From Oscillibacter faecalis_A (GTDB taxonomy: Bacteria; Bacillota; Clostridia; Oscillospirales; Oscillospiraceae), in the NCBI RefSeq assembly GCF_029218125.1, contig NZ_JARFXX010000004.1:124001-188000 (forward strand): a stretch of DNA of 64,000 nucleotides, written 5' to 3'. Below are positions 16,629 to 24,024 of this stretch, in pieces (the stretch's first letter is position 1; each line of letters opens with the position of its first letter). The notes under the pieces are model-generated. The model saw only the letters and a program-made list of their open reading frames with translations. It made no database searches and had not been told where the DNA came from. The translations under genes were made by a program, and so were the position numbers.

Positions 16629-17318
16629 TTACATTGTCTGTTGCTGCGCGACTTGTTCCAAGGCTTCTTCCTGCTGCCGGATTCGCTCGTCCAAATCCGG
16701 CACACACTCCTCAATCTGCTGCTGAACACTGCGGATCATTTTTTCCTGCTCTCCCGTGAGTTCAAAGAAATCTCCGTCTACAGAGTCCGCACAGCAACGA
16801 TAAATCTCGGTCATCTGCTCTGGGGTGAAAAGCCGTTCCTTTTGAATCAGCCCGGAGCGGATAGCAAAGTCCTGTTTGGCTCCTGCATAGTTCTCCATGA
16901 AATAGTGCCCATGACATACTCCTGTGTGCCCATAGGCCCAATCCCATGTGACGAAGTGGACTCCGTGTTTGCTCTGAACTCCAGCCAGCACAGTGCCGTT
17001 GAAATCCGCCAGCACCTTGTAGCCGTCCTCCAGACTGTCGGCTTTCAAAAAGGGCGCCATCTCCATCTGCCGCATATACTCCGCTGTGGTCCTGACAATC
17101 TCATACACCTTGTCCTTGGCAGCGATCCGTTCCGGCTCGTTGATATCCTCATTGTGGTAGGTAATACCGCCGTTATCGGTCACCTCACAAAGCGGCGCAC
17201 CGTCAAGCAGGATACACAGCCTGTCAGTGTGAACTTCGTCCAACTGGAAACCCTCCTTGGCAAGGACGATTGCTGCTTCTCTGAGGTAACAGACCTTTTC
17301 TTCTGCGCTGATGCTCAT
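16629..17318 (-). CDS. LPD28-domain-like ICE protein
   Basis: 229 residues from ATG 17318, chosen for the GGGAGGAG just upstream; the frame runs further upstream without a start signal. The segment VLADFNGTVLAGVQSKHG, FVTWDWAYGHTGVCHGHYF and AKQDFAIRSGLIQKE matches what I recall of LPD28 (large polyvalent protein-associated domain), common in ICEs and phages. The C-terminus is a Glu/Gln-rich coiled coil. Such proteins are thought to protect incoming element DNA, but this one has no tested function. Confidence 0.6.
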   Translation of the reverse strand: MSISAEEKVCYLREAAIVLAKEGFQLDEVHTDRLCILLDGAPLCEVTDNGGITYHNEDINEPERIAAKDKVYEIVRTTAEYMRQMEMAPFLKADSLEDGYKVLADFNGTVLAGVQSKHGVHFVTWDWAYGHTGVCHGHYFMENYAGAKQDFAIRSGLIQKERLFTPEQMTEIYRCCADSVDGDFFELTGEQEKMIRSVQQQIEECVPDLDERIRQQEEALEQVAQQQTM

Positions 17319-17345
17319 ATAGCTCCTCCCATGCATAAAAAATAA

Positions 17346-17369
17346 GGCCGGAGCGATCATGCTCCGACC
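17346..17369 (-). terminator. Hairpin terminator upstream of the LPD28 gene
   Basis: On the minus strand GGTCGGAGC / GCTCCGGCC with a short loop is followed by TTATTTTTTA. It would stop transcripts arriving from the structured region at 17.4-17.8 kb. Confidence 0.65.
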
Positions 17370-17429
17370 TACAAATGCAGGCGCTGCGACCAGCGCCCTT
17401 TTTGAAATGAAAAAGGGCACCGCTTTCTT

Positions 17430-17800
17430 AGTCCGTCAGGACCAACAAAACGACGCCCAAATCTTTATGATTCTTTTTTGAGAAAAATACCGCTGCCAGC
17501 CGGAAAAATCACCGCTGAAAAAGGGCGCTGGCTGAACGCATCTGCATGAAACAGGAAAACGCCCGGTTCGAATCGGGGCAGACGCCCTGAAACAGCGATT
17601 TGCATCTATGGTTTGAGAGAAGAAATCCGGGCTTGAAAAAGCCCGGAAACGGTTGATGCGCCTGACTTTTCGCCAGACGCATCTATACCGTTTCGTTAAT
17701 ATGGTCGGAGTGTAATTATAGGATTTCAGAAAACGCAGATATATCAACAGTTTGCTGGCAGTCGGCAAGAGGTATTTATTCTAAAAATTCAAAATGACGA
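17430..17800. other. Structured non-coding stretch with several hairpins
   Basis: No credible gene is seen. Hairpins are CCGGGCTT / AAGCCCGG at 17627-17646 and a long one at 17646-17694 (AAACGG..GATGCG..CTG pairing with CAG..CGCATC..CCGTTT). A CCCGGTTCGAATCGGGG element near 17561-17577 looks like a tRNA T-arm, but no complete tRNA can be folded. A terminator cluster, a small RNA or an origin are all possible. Confidence 0.4.
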
Positions 17801-17838
17801 GAACAACGCCGCCCAACAGGACAACGGGCGGCGTTTTC
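17801..17838. repeat. 38-bp hairpin repeat, left copy
   Basis: Identical to 19158-19195. Contains AACGCCGCCC / GGGCGGCGTT with an 11-nt loop followed by TTTTC, a plus-strand terminator form. The two copies flank the DUF1828-DUF6978 pair. Confidence 0.8.
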
Positions 17839-17847
17839 GTATAGAAA

Positions 17848-18606
17848 TCAAGCAGAAACAAGGGCGATATTTTCTTCTTTTTCTCTTTGACTCCATCGAA
17901 TTACTTTCACATCATAGTTTGCAAAAGCATCCTCGACTCCTTTTGCAACGGTATTCTGATCGTTCAGTATAACAACAAGTTGACTGTCATTTTTTCGTGA
18001 AGGCTTAGTATCATTCCAAGCAAACAATATATTCCCCATACTGGATTTATTGGGGTTATTAACCGCTTGGCATAGACGCTCTGGTTTAGCCTTTGTCCGT
18101 TGCAATAGGAAGTCGTAGTTATGGGCAAATCCCGAAATGCCTGTAAACTGGACATTATCTGAGTAAAAAATCTCTTTCTGCTCAAAGAACTCTTGAATAT
18201 CATCAAGAAAGAGTGAGGCAACTTTAGACTTGGAGATTGCAAACATATCATCAATTCGCAACATAGCTTGAATGAATAAATGTTTTTTCTGGGCAAAAGA
18301 ATTAGCCGGGGCCTTACAAATCAATTCATCGCCATCAAGTCTTACACCATACTGATTTAATATCCGTTGTAGATGGCTTTTTCGTGCGGGTGTAAATTGA
18401 AATCCCGCCATCTTCAAATTGCGAATTGTAGCGCTATCATCTGTAAAGTAGATGTCATCGCCAATTTGACGCACATAGATTTGAAGATAATCATTTGCGC
18501 TATCCAAATAAGGAGTTGTAATCTCGTAATATTCTCCTACTTTTTCAAATGTAATTTCCTGTTTTAACCATGTTGCGTAATCGTCAATAAGTTTTTGAAT
18601 ATCCAA
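17848..18606 (-). CDS. DUF1828/DUF1829-domain protein
   Basis: 252 residues from TTG 18606 with AAGGAGGAG upstream. The N-terminal part YLQIYVRQIGDDIYFTDDS then ATIRNLKMAGFQF fits DUF1828. The C-terminal part AKPERLCQAVNNPNKSSMGN fits DUF1829. These domains occur in mobile elements and prophages; function not established. It is coupled to the DUF6978-like gene 18 nt upstream, and both lie inside a unit bounded by 38-bp repeats with a clearly lower GC content than the surrounding ICE. A defence or toxin-antitoxin role is possible inference only. Confidence 0.75.
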   Translation of the reverse strand: MDIQKLIDDYATWLKQEITFEKVGEYYEITTPYLDSANDYLQIYVRQIGDDIYFTDDSATIRNLKMAGFQFTPARKSHLQRILNQYGVRLDGDELICKAPANSFAQKKHLFIQAMLRIDDMFAISKSKVASLFLDDIQEFFEQKEIFYSDNVQFTGISGFAHNYDFLLQRTKAKPERLCQAVNNPNKSSMGNILFAWNDTKPSRKNDSQLVVILNDQNTVAKGVEDAFANYDVKVIRWSQREKEENIALVSA

Positions 18607-18624
18607 GATTAACTCCTCCTTTCA

Positions 18625-19071
18625 TTACAATAGTTCAAGTTGATAGTTGATATTCGGCTGTTCAACAACATTAAACTTCGTTAAAAAAGCAATCGTGTTG
18701 TCTACAAAAGCATCTTCTTGGACATCTTCCGCTGGAAAAGCATAATTGCGTCCATATTCTTCTGTGTATATATGCCAATGGCTACCACAAATTTTCTCAC
18801 CATTAGGGTTGTAATGAACATTAGACGGGCTGATATGAAGCTCCAACAACATTGTTCCATTCTTTTTGATTCGGGCGCCAATGTTATACTTGAACGGTTG
18901 GATTTTTCCACGGTATATCTTTATTGCAAAAATATCCTTTTTAGTATCCCCAACAACATCAAATTCTTTCTCATTACCACGGGTAGGAAAGTTGATTTCT
19001 TGTACCAGAGATTTCTTCGTCATCTCAAGCAGTTGGCGTGCTTCCGCATCTGTCAATTTGTTAGAACTCAA
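18625..19071 (-). CDS. DUF6978-like protein
   Basis: 148 residues from TTG 19071 with GGGAGGG upstream. Conserved pieces include FDVVGDTKKDIFAIKIYRGK, LELHISPSNVHYNPNGE and GSHWHIYTEEYGRNYAF. The pairing with a DUF1828 gene matches an arrangement I remember for DUF6978 proteins. Role unknown. It is the first gene of a two-gene minus-strand unit. Confidence 0.6.
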   Translation of the reverse strand: MSSNKLTDAEARQLLEMTKKSLVQEINFPTRGNEKEFDVVGDTKKDIFAIKIYRGKIQPFKYNIGARIKKNGTMLLELHISPSNVHYNPNGEKICGSHWHIYTEEYGRNYAFPAEDVQEDAFVDNTIAFLTKFNVVEQPNINYQLELL

Positions 19072-19157
19072 CTGATCATCCCTCCCTTTTTGTATAGTTT
19101 ACCATTACTTATCATGCTTTTCAATATTTTAGAGATGTGCGACAAAAATTTTTAGCT

Positions 19158-19195
19158 GAACAACGCCGCCCAACAGGACAACGGGCGGCGTTTTC
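19158..19195. repeat. 38-bp hairpin repeat, right copy
   Basis: Identical to 17801-17838 in the same orientation; see that entry. Its plus-strand terminator form lies just before the ParB-like gene. Confidence 0.8.
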
Positions 19196-19281
19196 ATATA
19201 TAACACCACGAAGGGAGGTCACTTCCACCCGGCCAGTCTGCGGACTGGCTTTTTTTCATGCCACAAAAAGGAGGTTTGCAA

Positions 19282-20748
19282 ATGGCAGATGATAAGAAAA
19301 ATATTCCCGATGTAGCCTCACCTACTGAGGCACCCGCTCCCACGGTAGAAGTTGCCGCCGTGCCGGAGCCGCCTACTCCTGATCCTGTGCTGACTGACGC
19401 GGAGACGGTCATGCTGGAACACGAGGGGCAGGCGGCGCTCTTTGAAATGGGCGGGGCCGTGCCAGATCTCGCCGATGCTGTTACCCACGCTGAGGTGGAG
19501 GAGCCTGCCGCTCCCGAAGTCCCCAAGGCTGGAAAGGAACAGGCGCAGCCGCCCGCTCCCGGCAAGGACGACCCCGCCCCGGCACATTCCGGCAAGGTGG
19601 TGGATTTTGCCGCCGCCCGTGACGAGGCGGCCAAGGAGGAGAAAAAGGCCGTCAAGCAGAAGCCGCCCACGGAAAAGGACAAGGCCGCCAAGCCCGGCAG
19701 AAGTCGCCCGTCCAAGGATGGCAAGGCCTCTCCCGATAAGGCAAAGCCGCCCAAACCTCGGGACAAAAAGTCCCAAAGCAAGCCCGCCCCGGAGAAGCCT
19801 GTCGTGGATAAGGGCAGCGCTCCCGCTGGTGCGGAGGTCACGCCGGAGCCGTCTGCGCCCCGTGACGCCACCCGCGCCGAAAAAGAGGAGATCGTCTATC
19901 TCAACCTGTCTGACCTGCACCCGTTCAAAAATCACCCCTTTGGTGTCCGGGACGATGCGGAAATGCAGGGGCTTGTGGAGTCGGTCAAGGCGGCTGGCGT
20001 TAATCAGCCTGCGCTGGTGCGCCCCCGTGAGGATGGCGGCTATGAGATCATCGCCGGACACCGCCGCCAGCGGGCAAGCGAGCTTGCCGGATTTGCGAAT
20101 ATGCCGTGTATCGTCCGCAACATGACGGACGATGAAGCCATCCTTGCCATGACGGATGACAACCTCCGCCACCGTGAGCGTATTTTGCCCACGGAAAAGG
20201 CGCAGTCGCTCAAAATGCAGGTGGAGGCCATCAAGCACCAAGGCTCCCGCCCCGGCGAGGAGGACAAGGATGCCGGAAAACGCTCCACGCAGGTCGTGGG
20301 AGATCGCAACGGCATGAACTACAAGCAGGTGCAGCGGTATATCCGCCTGACCGAGCTTGTGCCGGATTTGCAGAAAATGGTGGACGAGAAAAAGCTGGCG
20401 TTCACCCCGGCGGTGGAGATCTCATTCATCCGCCCCAAAAATCAGAGGTATATCGCCGTGTCCATCGAGGGGCAGCAGTCCTCGCCCTCGTTGTCGCAGG
20501 CACAGAAAATGCGAGAGCTGGACAAGGACGGCAAGCTCAACGGTGATGTGATCGACGGTATTCTGTCGCAGGAGAAAAAGGAGGTAGACAAGGTGATCAT
20601 CAATAGTGCAGAGTTGGAAAAGTATTTCGGCAAGGACAAGTCCCCGAGGGAAATGAAAGACAAGATCATTTCTCTGCTGGATGACTGGAAGGCCAAGCAG
20701 CCGCCCGAGCTGGGCAAGCCCGAAAAGAAAATGGATTTGGAAAAGTGA
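19282..20748 (+). CDS. ParB-like DNA-binding protein of the ICE
   Basis: 488 residues from ATG 19282 (AAGGAGGTTTGCAA upstream). Residues 1-200 are a low-complexity Ala/Pro/Lys linker. A ParB N-terminal domain follows: VYLNLSDLHPFKNHPFGV, LVESVKAAGVNQPALVRPR, YEIIAGHRRQRASELAGF (the GHRR box) and MTDDNLRHRERILPTEKAQS. A central helix-turn-helix region (GMNYKQVQRYIRLTELVPDL) precedes a coiled C-terminus. Such ICE proteins probably act in maintenance or regulation rather than chromosome partition. It carries one copy of the dispersed palindrome inside its gene and another 1 nt after its stop. Confidence 0.85.
   Translation: MADDKKNIPDVASPTEAPAPTVEVAAVPEPPTPDPVLTDAETVMLEHEGQAALFEMGGAVPDLADAVTHAEVEEPAAPEVPKAGKEQAQPPAPGKDDPAPAHSGKVVDFAAARDEAAKEEKKAVKQKPPTEKDKAAKPGRSRPSKDGKASPDKAKPPKPRDKKSQSKPAPEKPVVDKGSAPAGAEVTPEPSAPRDATRAEKEEIVYLNLSDLHPFKNHPFGVRDDAEMQGLVESVKAAGVNQPALVRPREDGGYEIIAGHRRQRASELAGFANMPCIVRNMTDDEAILAMTDDNLRHRERILPTEKAQSLKMQVEAIKHQGSRPGEEDKDAGKRSTQVVGDRNGMNYKQVQRYIRLTELVPDLQKMVDEKKLAFTPAVEISFIRPKNQRYIAVSIEGQQSSPSLSQAQKMRELDKDGKLNGDVIDGILSQEKKEVDKVIINSAELEKYFGKDKSPREMKDKIISLLDDWKAKQPPELGKPEKKMDLEK
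19756..19778. repeat. Dispersed ICE palindrome, copy 1
   Basis: CCTCGGGACA AAA AGTCCCAAAG, inside the ParB-like gene, where it encodes PRDKKSQSK. The inner half-site is one base off the consensus (A for T). Confidence 0.7.
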
Positions 20749-20771
20749 CCTTGGGACTTTTTGTCCCGAGG
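20749..20771. repeat. Dispersed ICE palindrome, copy 2
   Basis: CCTTGGGACT TTT TGTCCCGAGG, starting at the base after the ParB-like stop codon. Confidence 0.85.
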
Positions 20772-20801
20772 TCTTTCGTTTCCCCGAATGGCTCTTGTGG
20801 T

Positions 20802-20940
20802 TATATCCCCCGTCGCCGCCCGTATTCCAGCATGGCCGGGAGCGGGCTGTCAAGGGTGCATCGCACCGCTGTTTTCAGCGGCCAGCCCTTGACCGCCTGT
20901 CCCGGCTATGCTTTTTCTCCGGCAAGCGGCGGGGGTATAT
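20802..20940. other. Large nested inverted-repeat structure between the ParB-like gene and the next gene
   Basis: Outer arms TATATCCCCC (20802-20811) and GGGGGTATAT (20931-20940) enclose imperfect arms of about 27 bp at 20829-20856 and 20886-20912 (both begin or end with the AGCAT..GCCGGGA series and CAAGGG). Between them two small hairpins are seen: GTGCATCGCAC and GCTGTTTTCAGC. A multibranched RNA or a cruciform DNA site would look like this. A further hairpin, CCCTTTCCCA AGAA TGGGAAAGGG, follows near 20960-20985. No gene is visible here. Confidence 0.6.
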
Positions 20941-21027
20941 CCTCCAGAGCCGCCCCCTTTCCCAAGAATGGGAAAGGGCGTGGGGTTTGGGTTGAACTAC
21001 TACATTACAAAACGGAGGTATTTTACA

Positions 21028-21369
21028 ATGAAACGACCCCTTGCGTACATTACCGCCGCAGGCGTAAGCAGCGACCACGAAAACACAAAGCTGGCGGCGC
21101 AGTATTGCCGCACGGTGTATGAGGCGGGCTTTTCGCCCATCTGCCCGACGCTCTATCAGCCCCTTTTCCTCAATGACGCCGTTCCAGAGGAACATAAGAG
21201 CGGCATCGACATGGGGCGCGACCTGCTCCGCCGTTCTCATGTGCTGGTGGTGTGCGGTCATACCGTCACCGAGGCCATGAAAAATGACATCGCCGTTGCC
21301 CAGAGGCTCGGGATCACCGCCACCACCCTTGAGGGCATATTGACCGTCAAGGGACAGGGGCGCAGATAA
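21028..21369 (+). CDS. DUF4406/DUF7768-like nucleotide-binding-fold protein
   Basis: 113 residues from ATG 21028 (ACGGAGG upstream). The pattern RPLAYITAAG near the N-terminus, ICPTLYQPLFLND, IDMGRDLLRRSHVLVVCG and NDIAVAQRLGI fits the small deoxyribosyltransferase-like family often annotated DUF4406 or DUF7768 in phages and ICEs. Function not established. It abuts the methyltransferase gene by 1 nt. Confidence 0.65.
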   Translation: MKRPLAYITAAGVSSDHENTKLAAQYCRTVYEAGFSPICPTLYQPLFLNDAVPEEHKSGIDMGRDLLRRSHVLVVCGHTVTEAMKNDIAVAQRLGITATTLEGILTVKGQGRR

Positions 21370-21370
21370 G

Positions 21371-22456
21371 ATGACGGTGCTCCGGCTGGGGAGCCTGTTT
21401 GACGGGATCGGCGTGTTCCCGCTGGCGGCGGTACGCTGCGGCATTGAGCCGGTATGGGCAAGCGAGATCGAAAAAGCCCCTATCTCCATCACCAAGCGCC
21501 ACTTTCCCGATATGGCGCATTTGGGGGATGTGACAAAGCTGGACGGGCGGGATCTTCCGCCCGTCCATATCATCACCTTTGGCTCACCGTGTCAAAATCT
21601 CTCGCAGATCGGCAACCGCAAGGGACTTGCGGGAGAAAAGTCCAGCCTGTTTTTTCAAGCCATCCGCATTATCCGTGAAATGAGGGAGGCGACAAATGGT
21701 CTATTTCCAGCAATCGCTGTTTGGGAAAATGTCATGGGAGCGTTTTCATCAAATGACCGGATGGATTTTAGAGCCGTCCTATCCGCTTTCACAGACGCCG
21801 ATGTTTCAATGCCTGCTTCTGGAAGATGGGCAGGAGCCGGAATGGTGCGAGGGCGAACGCCTGACCTCTGCTGGCGGCTCATGGACGCCCAGCATTGGGC
21901 AAGCCCCCGGCTGGCACGACGGCAGCGCATCTTTCTTGTGGCAGACTTTGGAGGACGGCGCTCCCACGAAATACTTTTTAAGCCCCGCACAATGCAGTCA
22001 CTTTCTGCATCTGGCAGAGATAGCGGGCTGCCCGCCGCCTGCGGAGATCGAGGCTCTTTTATTGAAGCAGGGCGGCGCATACCGATCACCCGACCCTTTC
22101 AATGCTTCCGTATGCGGGCGTCCGCCAAGGAACGGACGGAAACAGCGTTCCGAAACAGCTTCGGACTGCCAACTGACCCTTTTCCCACTCTGTTAGCGGG
22201 CGGCATTTCGCCCTTTGCCTTTTGGTATGAGGACGATCCCGTCGGGGGCTGCGTCCGCTTTCCCACGGAAACGGAATGTGAGCGGCTCATGGGGCTGCCG
22301 GAGGGCTGGACAAGGTACGGCGCGGACGGCGAGGAAATTCTATCCTCCCACCGCTACCGAGCATTGGGAAACGCCATCGCGCTGCCCTGTGCCGAGTACA
22401 TCATGGCGGGGATCGCGGAGGCGCTGACAAAAGGAGGTGCAAATGACGGTATTTGA
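21371..22456 (+). CDS. DNA (cytosine-5) methyltransferase
   Basis: 361 residues. C5-methyltransferase motifs are present in order: LGSLFDGIGVFPLA (motif I), FGSPCQNLSQIGNRKGL (motif IV, catalytic Cys), VWENVMGAFSSN (motif VI), ARRQRIFLVADFGG (motif VIII) and YRALGNAIALPCAEYI (motif X). The region between VIII and IX is short, so the target domain is small. No restriction gene is adjacent, so it probably protects element DNA as an orphan enzyme. A second gene is encoded inside it in another frame (21696-22196). Confidence 0.9.
   Translation: MTVLRLGSLFDGIGVFPLAAVRCGIEPVWASEIEKAPISITKRHFPDMAHLGDVTKLDGRDLPPVHIITFGSPCQNLSQIGNRKGLAGEKSSLFFQAIRIIREMREATNGLFPAIAVWENVMGAFSSNDRMDFRAVLSAFTDADVSMPASGRWAGAGMVRGRTPDLCWRLMDAQHWASPRLARRQRIFLVADFGGRRSHEILFKPRTMQSLSASGRDSGLPAACGDRGSFIEAGRRIPITRPFQCFRMRASAKERTETAFRNSFGLPTDPFPTLLAGGISPFAFWYEDDPVGGCVRFPTETECERLMGLPEGWTRYGADGEEILSSHRYRALGNAIALPCAEYIMAGIAEALTKGGANDGI
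21696..22196 (+). CDS. Overprinted gene inside the DNA methyltransferase gene (phage/ICE conserved protein)
   Basis: 166 codons are open in the +1 frame relative to the methyltransferase, from an ATG preceded by GAGGGAGGCGACAA. The product contains FQQSLFGKMSWERF, FQCLLLEDGQEPEWCEGE, WTPSIGQAPGW and PTKYFLSPAQCSHFLHLA. I recognise this layout from phage and ICE proteins that usually sit next to such methyltransferase genes (FGK..W, LEDGxxPxWC, WTPNIG, KYxLSPKAC). That family resemblance and the ribosome-binding site argue for real translation. Function unknown. Confidence 0.65.
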   Translation: MVYFQQSLFGKMSWERFHQMTGWILEPSYPLSQTPMFQCLLLEDGQEPEWCEGERLTSAGGSWTPSIGQAPGWHDGSASFLWQTLEDGAPTKYFLSPAQCSHFLHLAEIAGCPPPAEIEALLLKQGGAYRSPDPFNASVCGRPPRNGRKQRSETASDCQLTLFPLC

Positions 22457-23150
22457 AGCCTACATCACCAACCTCGGCAAATACGCCGAGGGGCAGTTTG
22501 TGGGCGAAACGCTGAAATTTCCGGCCACCACGGAGGAGGTGCAATCGCTCTTAAAGAACATCGGCGTGGATGGTGTGCGGTATGAGGAGTTTTTCATCAC
22601 CGCCTTTGACGGCGATGTGATGGGCTTATACGACTATCTCACCGAGTATGAAAACTTGGACGAGCTGAACCATCTGGCACATCTCATTTCCGAGTTGGAC
22701 AGCGACGAGATCGAAACGCTGGAGGCCGTACTCAACAAGGGCGACCACACTTCCAGCGTGGCGGACATCATCAACCTCGTTCACAATCTGGACTGCTACG
22801 ATCTGCACCCCGGCGTGACCGATGATGAAACGCTGGGGCGCATCTATGTGGAGGACATGGAGCTGCTGGATGTGCCGGATAATGTGCTGCCTTACTTCGA
22901 TTTTGAAGCCTATGGGCGGGATATGCGGATCAATGAGGGCGGCCACTTTGCCCCCACGGGCTATCTGACCCGCAGCGGCGACTTCAAGGAGGTGTACCAC
23001 GGGATCGAGGATATTCCCGCCGAACACCGCATTTTTGCATACCCCAAGTTGAATATCCGGGAGCAGATGGCGGCCTACAAGGAGGTCATAGACCGTTCCT
23101 CTTTGGAGGGCGAACGCCTGCACCCGAAAAAGGAGCATGATGAACGCTGA
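22443..23150 (+). CDS. ardA: ArdA-family antirestriction protein
   Basis: 235 residues from ATG 22443 (AAAGGAGGTGCAA upstream), overlapping the methyltransferase stop by 14 nt. Very acidic, starting FEAYITNLGKYAEGQ, with LLKNIGVDGVRYEEFFITAF and NLDELNHLAHLISELD, typical of ArdA DNA mimics that block type I restriction. Together with the methyltransferase it would protect transferred ICE DNA in a new host. Confidence 0.8.
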   Translation: MTVFEAYITNLGKYAEGQFVGETLKFPATTEEVQSLLKNIGVDGVRYEEFFITAFDGDVMGLYDYLTEYENLDELNHLAHLISELDSDEIETLEAVLNKGDHTSSVADIINLVHNLDCYDLHPGVTDDETLGRIYVEDMELLDVPDNVLPYFDFEAYGRDMRINEGGHFAPTGYLTRSGDFKEVYHGIEDIPAEHRIFAYPKLNIREQMAAYKEVIDRSSLEGERLHPKKEHDER

Positions 23151-23173
23151 CCTTGGGACATTTTGTCCCGAGG
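23151..23173. repeat. Dispersed ICE palindrome, copy 3
   Basis: CCTTGGGACA TTT TGTCCCGAGG, starting at the base after the ArdA stop codon. Confidence 0.9.
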
Positions 23174-23205
23174 TCATATTTCTATCAGAGAGGAGGCGAT
23201 GACGG

Positions 23206-23682
23206 CTGGTAGACGAGGATATTTCCCGGCGCACGATTGCCGTATCGGTGAAAGCGTCGAAGCTGACCGCCCGGGGGCTTGCCTTTGTTGTCCGGGCGGT
23301 GGGACGCAAGATCGCCAAAGCGCACCGGGCAAAGCAGACGCCCCACGGCAAGCAGACCGTGAAAAAGCTCATGGCGCACGGCACATCCACCAACAGCCTT
23401 GAACTGTCCGGGGACACGAAGCTCTTTGACCGGGTAGCCCGAAAATGGAATGTGGACTACGCCTTTTATCAGACCGAACCGGGGAAATACCTGCTGTTCT
23501 TCAAATCCGGGCAGGCGGACGCTATGACCGCCTGTTTTTCGGAATACTCCCGCAAGGTGCTGGATAAGGCCAAGTCCCGCCAGCCCACGATCCCCGAACA
23601 GATGAAGCAGGCGGAACAGCAGCTTGCCAAGGAAAAGCCTCAGAAAGAACACATTAAGGAGGCCGTGCATGGTGACAGATAA
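23206..23682 (+). CDS. PcfB-like (DUF3801) conjugation protein
   Basis: About 158 residues. SKLTARGLAFVVRAVGRKIA, NSLELSGDTKLFDRVARKWN and YAFYQTEPGKYLLFFKSGQ match the PcfB/DUF3801 family found directly upstream of virD4-type genes. The first canonical start in frame is GTG 23248, which would drop conserved N-terminal residues (VDEDISRRTIAVSV). The frame extends to a CTG at 23206 with GAGGAGG upstream. Alternatively ATG 23199 is the true start and one G too many is present near 23208. Overlaps virD4 by 14 nt. Confidence 0.65.
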   Translation: MVDEDISRRTIAVSVKASKLTARGLAFVVRAVGRKIAKAHRAKQTPHGKQTVKKLMAHGTSTNSLELSGDTKLFDRVARKWNVDYAFYQTEPGKYLLFFKSGQADAMTACFSEYSRKVLDKAKSRQPTIPEQMKQAEQQLAKEKPQKEHIKEAVHGDR

Positions 23683-23968
23683 GCTCCGTAAATATGTGCT
23701 GCCCAACATTCCTTATGTGTTCATCGGCTGGGTGTTCCTCAAGCTGGGGACGGCGTACCGTCTGGCGGCAGGCAGTGATTTCGCCCATAAATTCATCGGG
23801 CTGGGTCAGACTGTCGGCGCAGCCTTTGCCGACTTTGCCCCCGGCCTTGCCCCCTTTGACTGGCTGGTGGGCATTGTGGGGGCGGCGGTGTTCCGCCTGC
23901 TGATCTACTTCAAAAGCAAGAACGCCAAGAAATACCGCCGGGATGCGGAATACGGCAGCGCCCGCTGG
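23669..23968 (+). pseudogene. virD4: virD4 coupling protein gene, 5' part, interrupted by a mobilizable element
   Basis: 100 codons from ATG 23669: two N-terminal membrane segments (IPYVFIGWVFLKLGTAYRL and a second at about residues 60-85), then EYGSARW. The gene continues in frame at 31147 with GNEKDIKPFVDPKFENN. Joined length is 611 residues, normal for VirD4/TcpA ATPases of this ICE group. The insertion leaves an added SA and stop after ARW, so the protein is currently broken. Confidence 0.85.
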
Positions 23969-24024
23969 AGTGCATAATTTTAAGTGTAAATGACACATAC
24001 ATGGACGCACAGGAGGTTATGCAC

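Noticed and set aside
17555..17590. Possible tRNA suggested by a T-arm-like hairpin
   Set aside because: No acceptor, D-arm or anticodon arm can be folded around it on either strand.
17436..17768. 110-codon minus-strand frame in the structured region
   Set aside because: Unusual composition, no ribosome-binding site, and it runs through several hairpins.
19318..20241. Long minus-strand frames opposite the ParB-like gene
   Set aside because: The product is low-complexity mirror of the Ala/Pro/Lys linker; no start signal.
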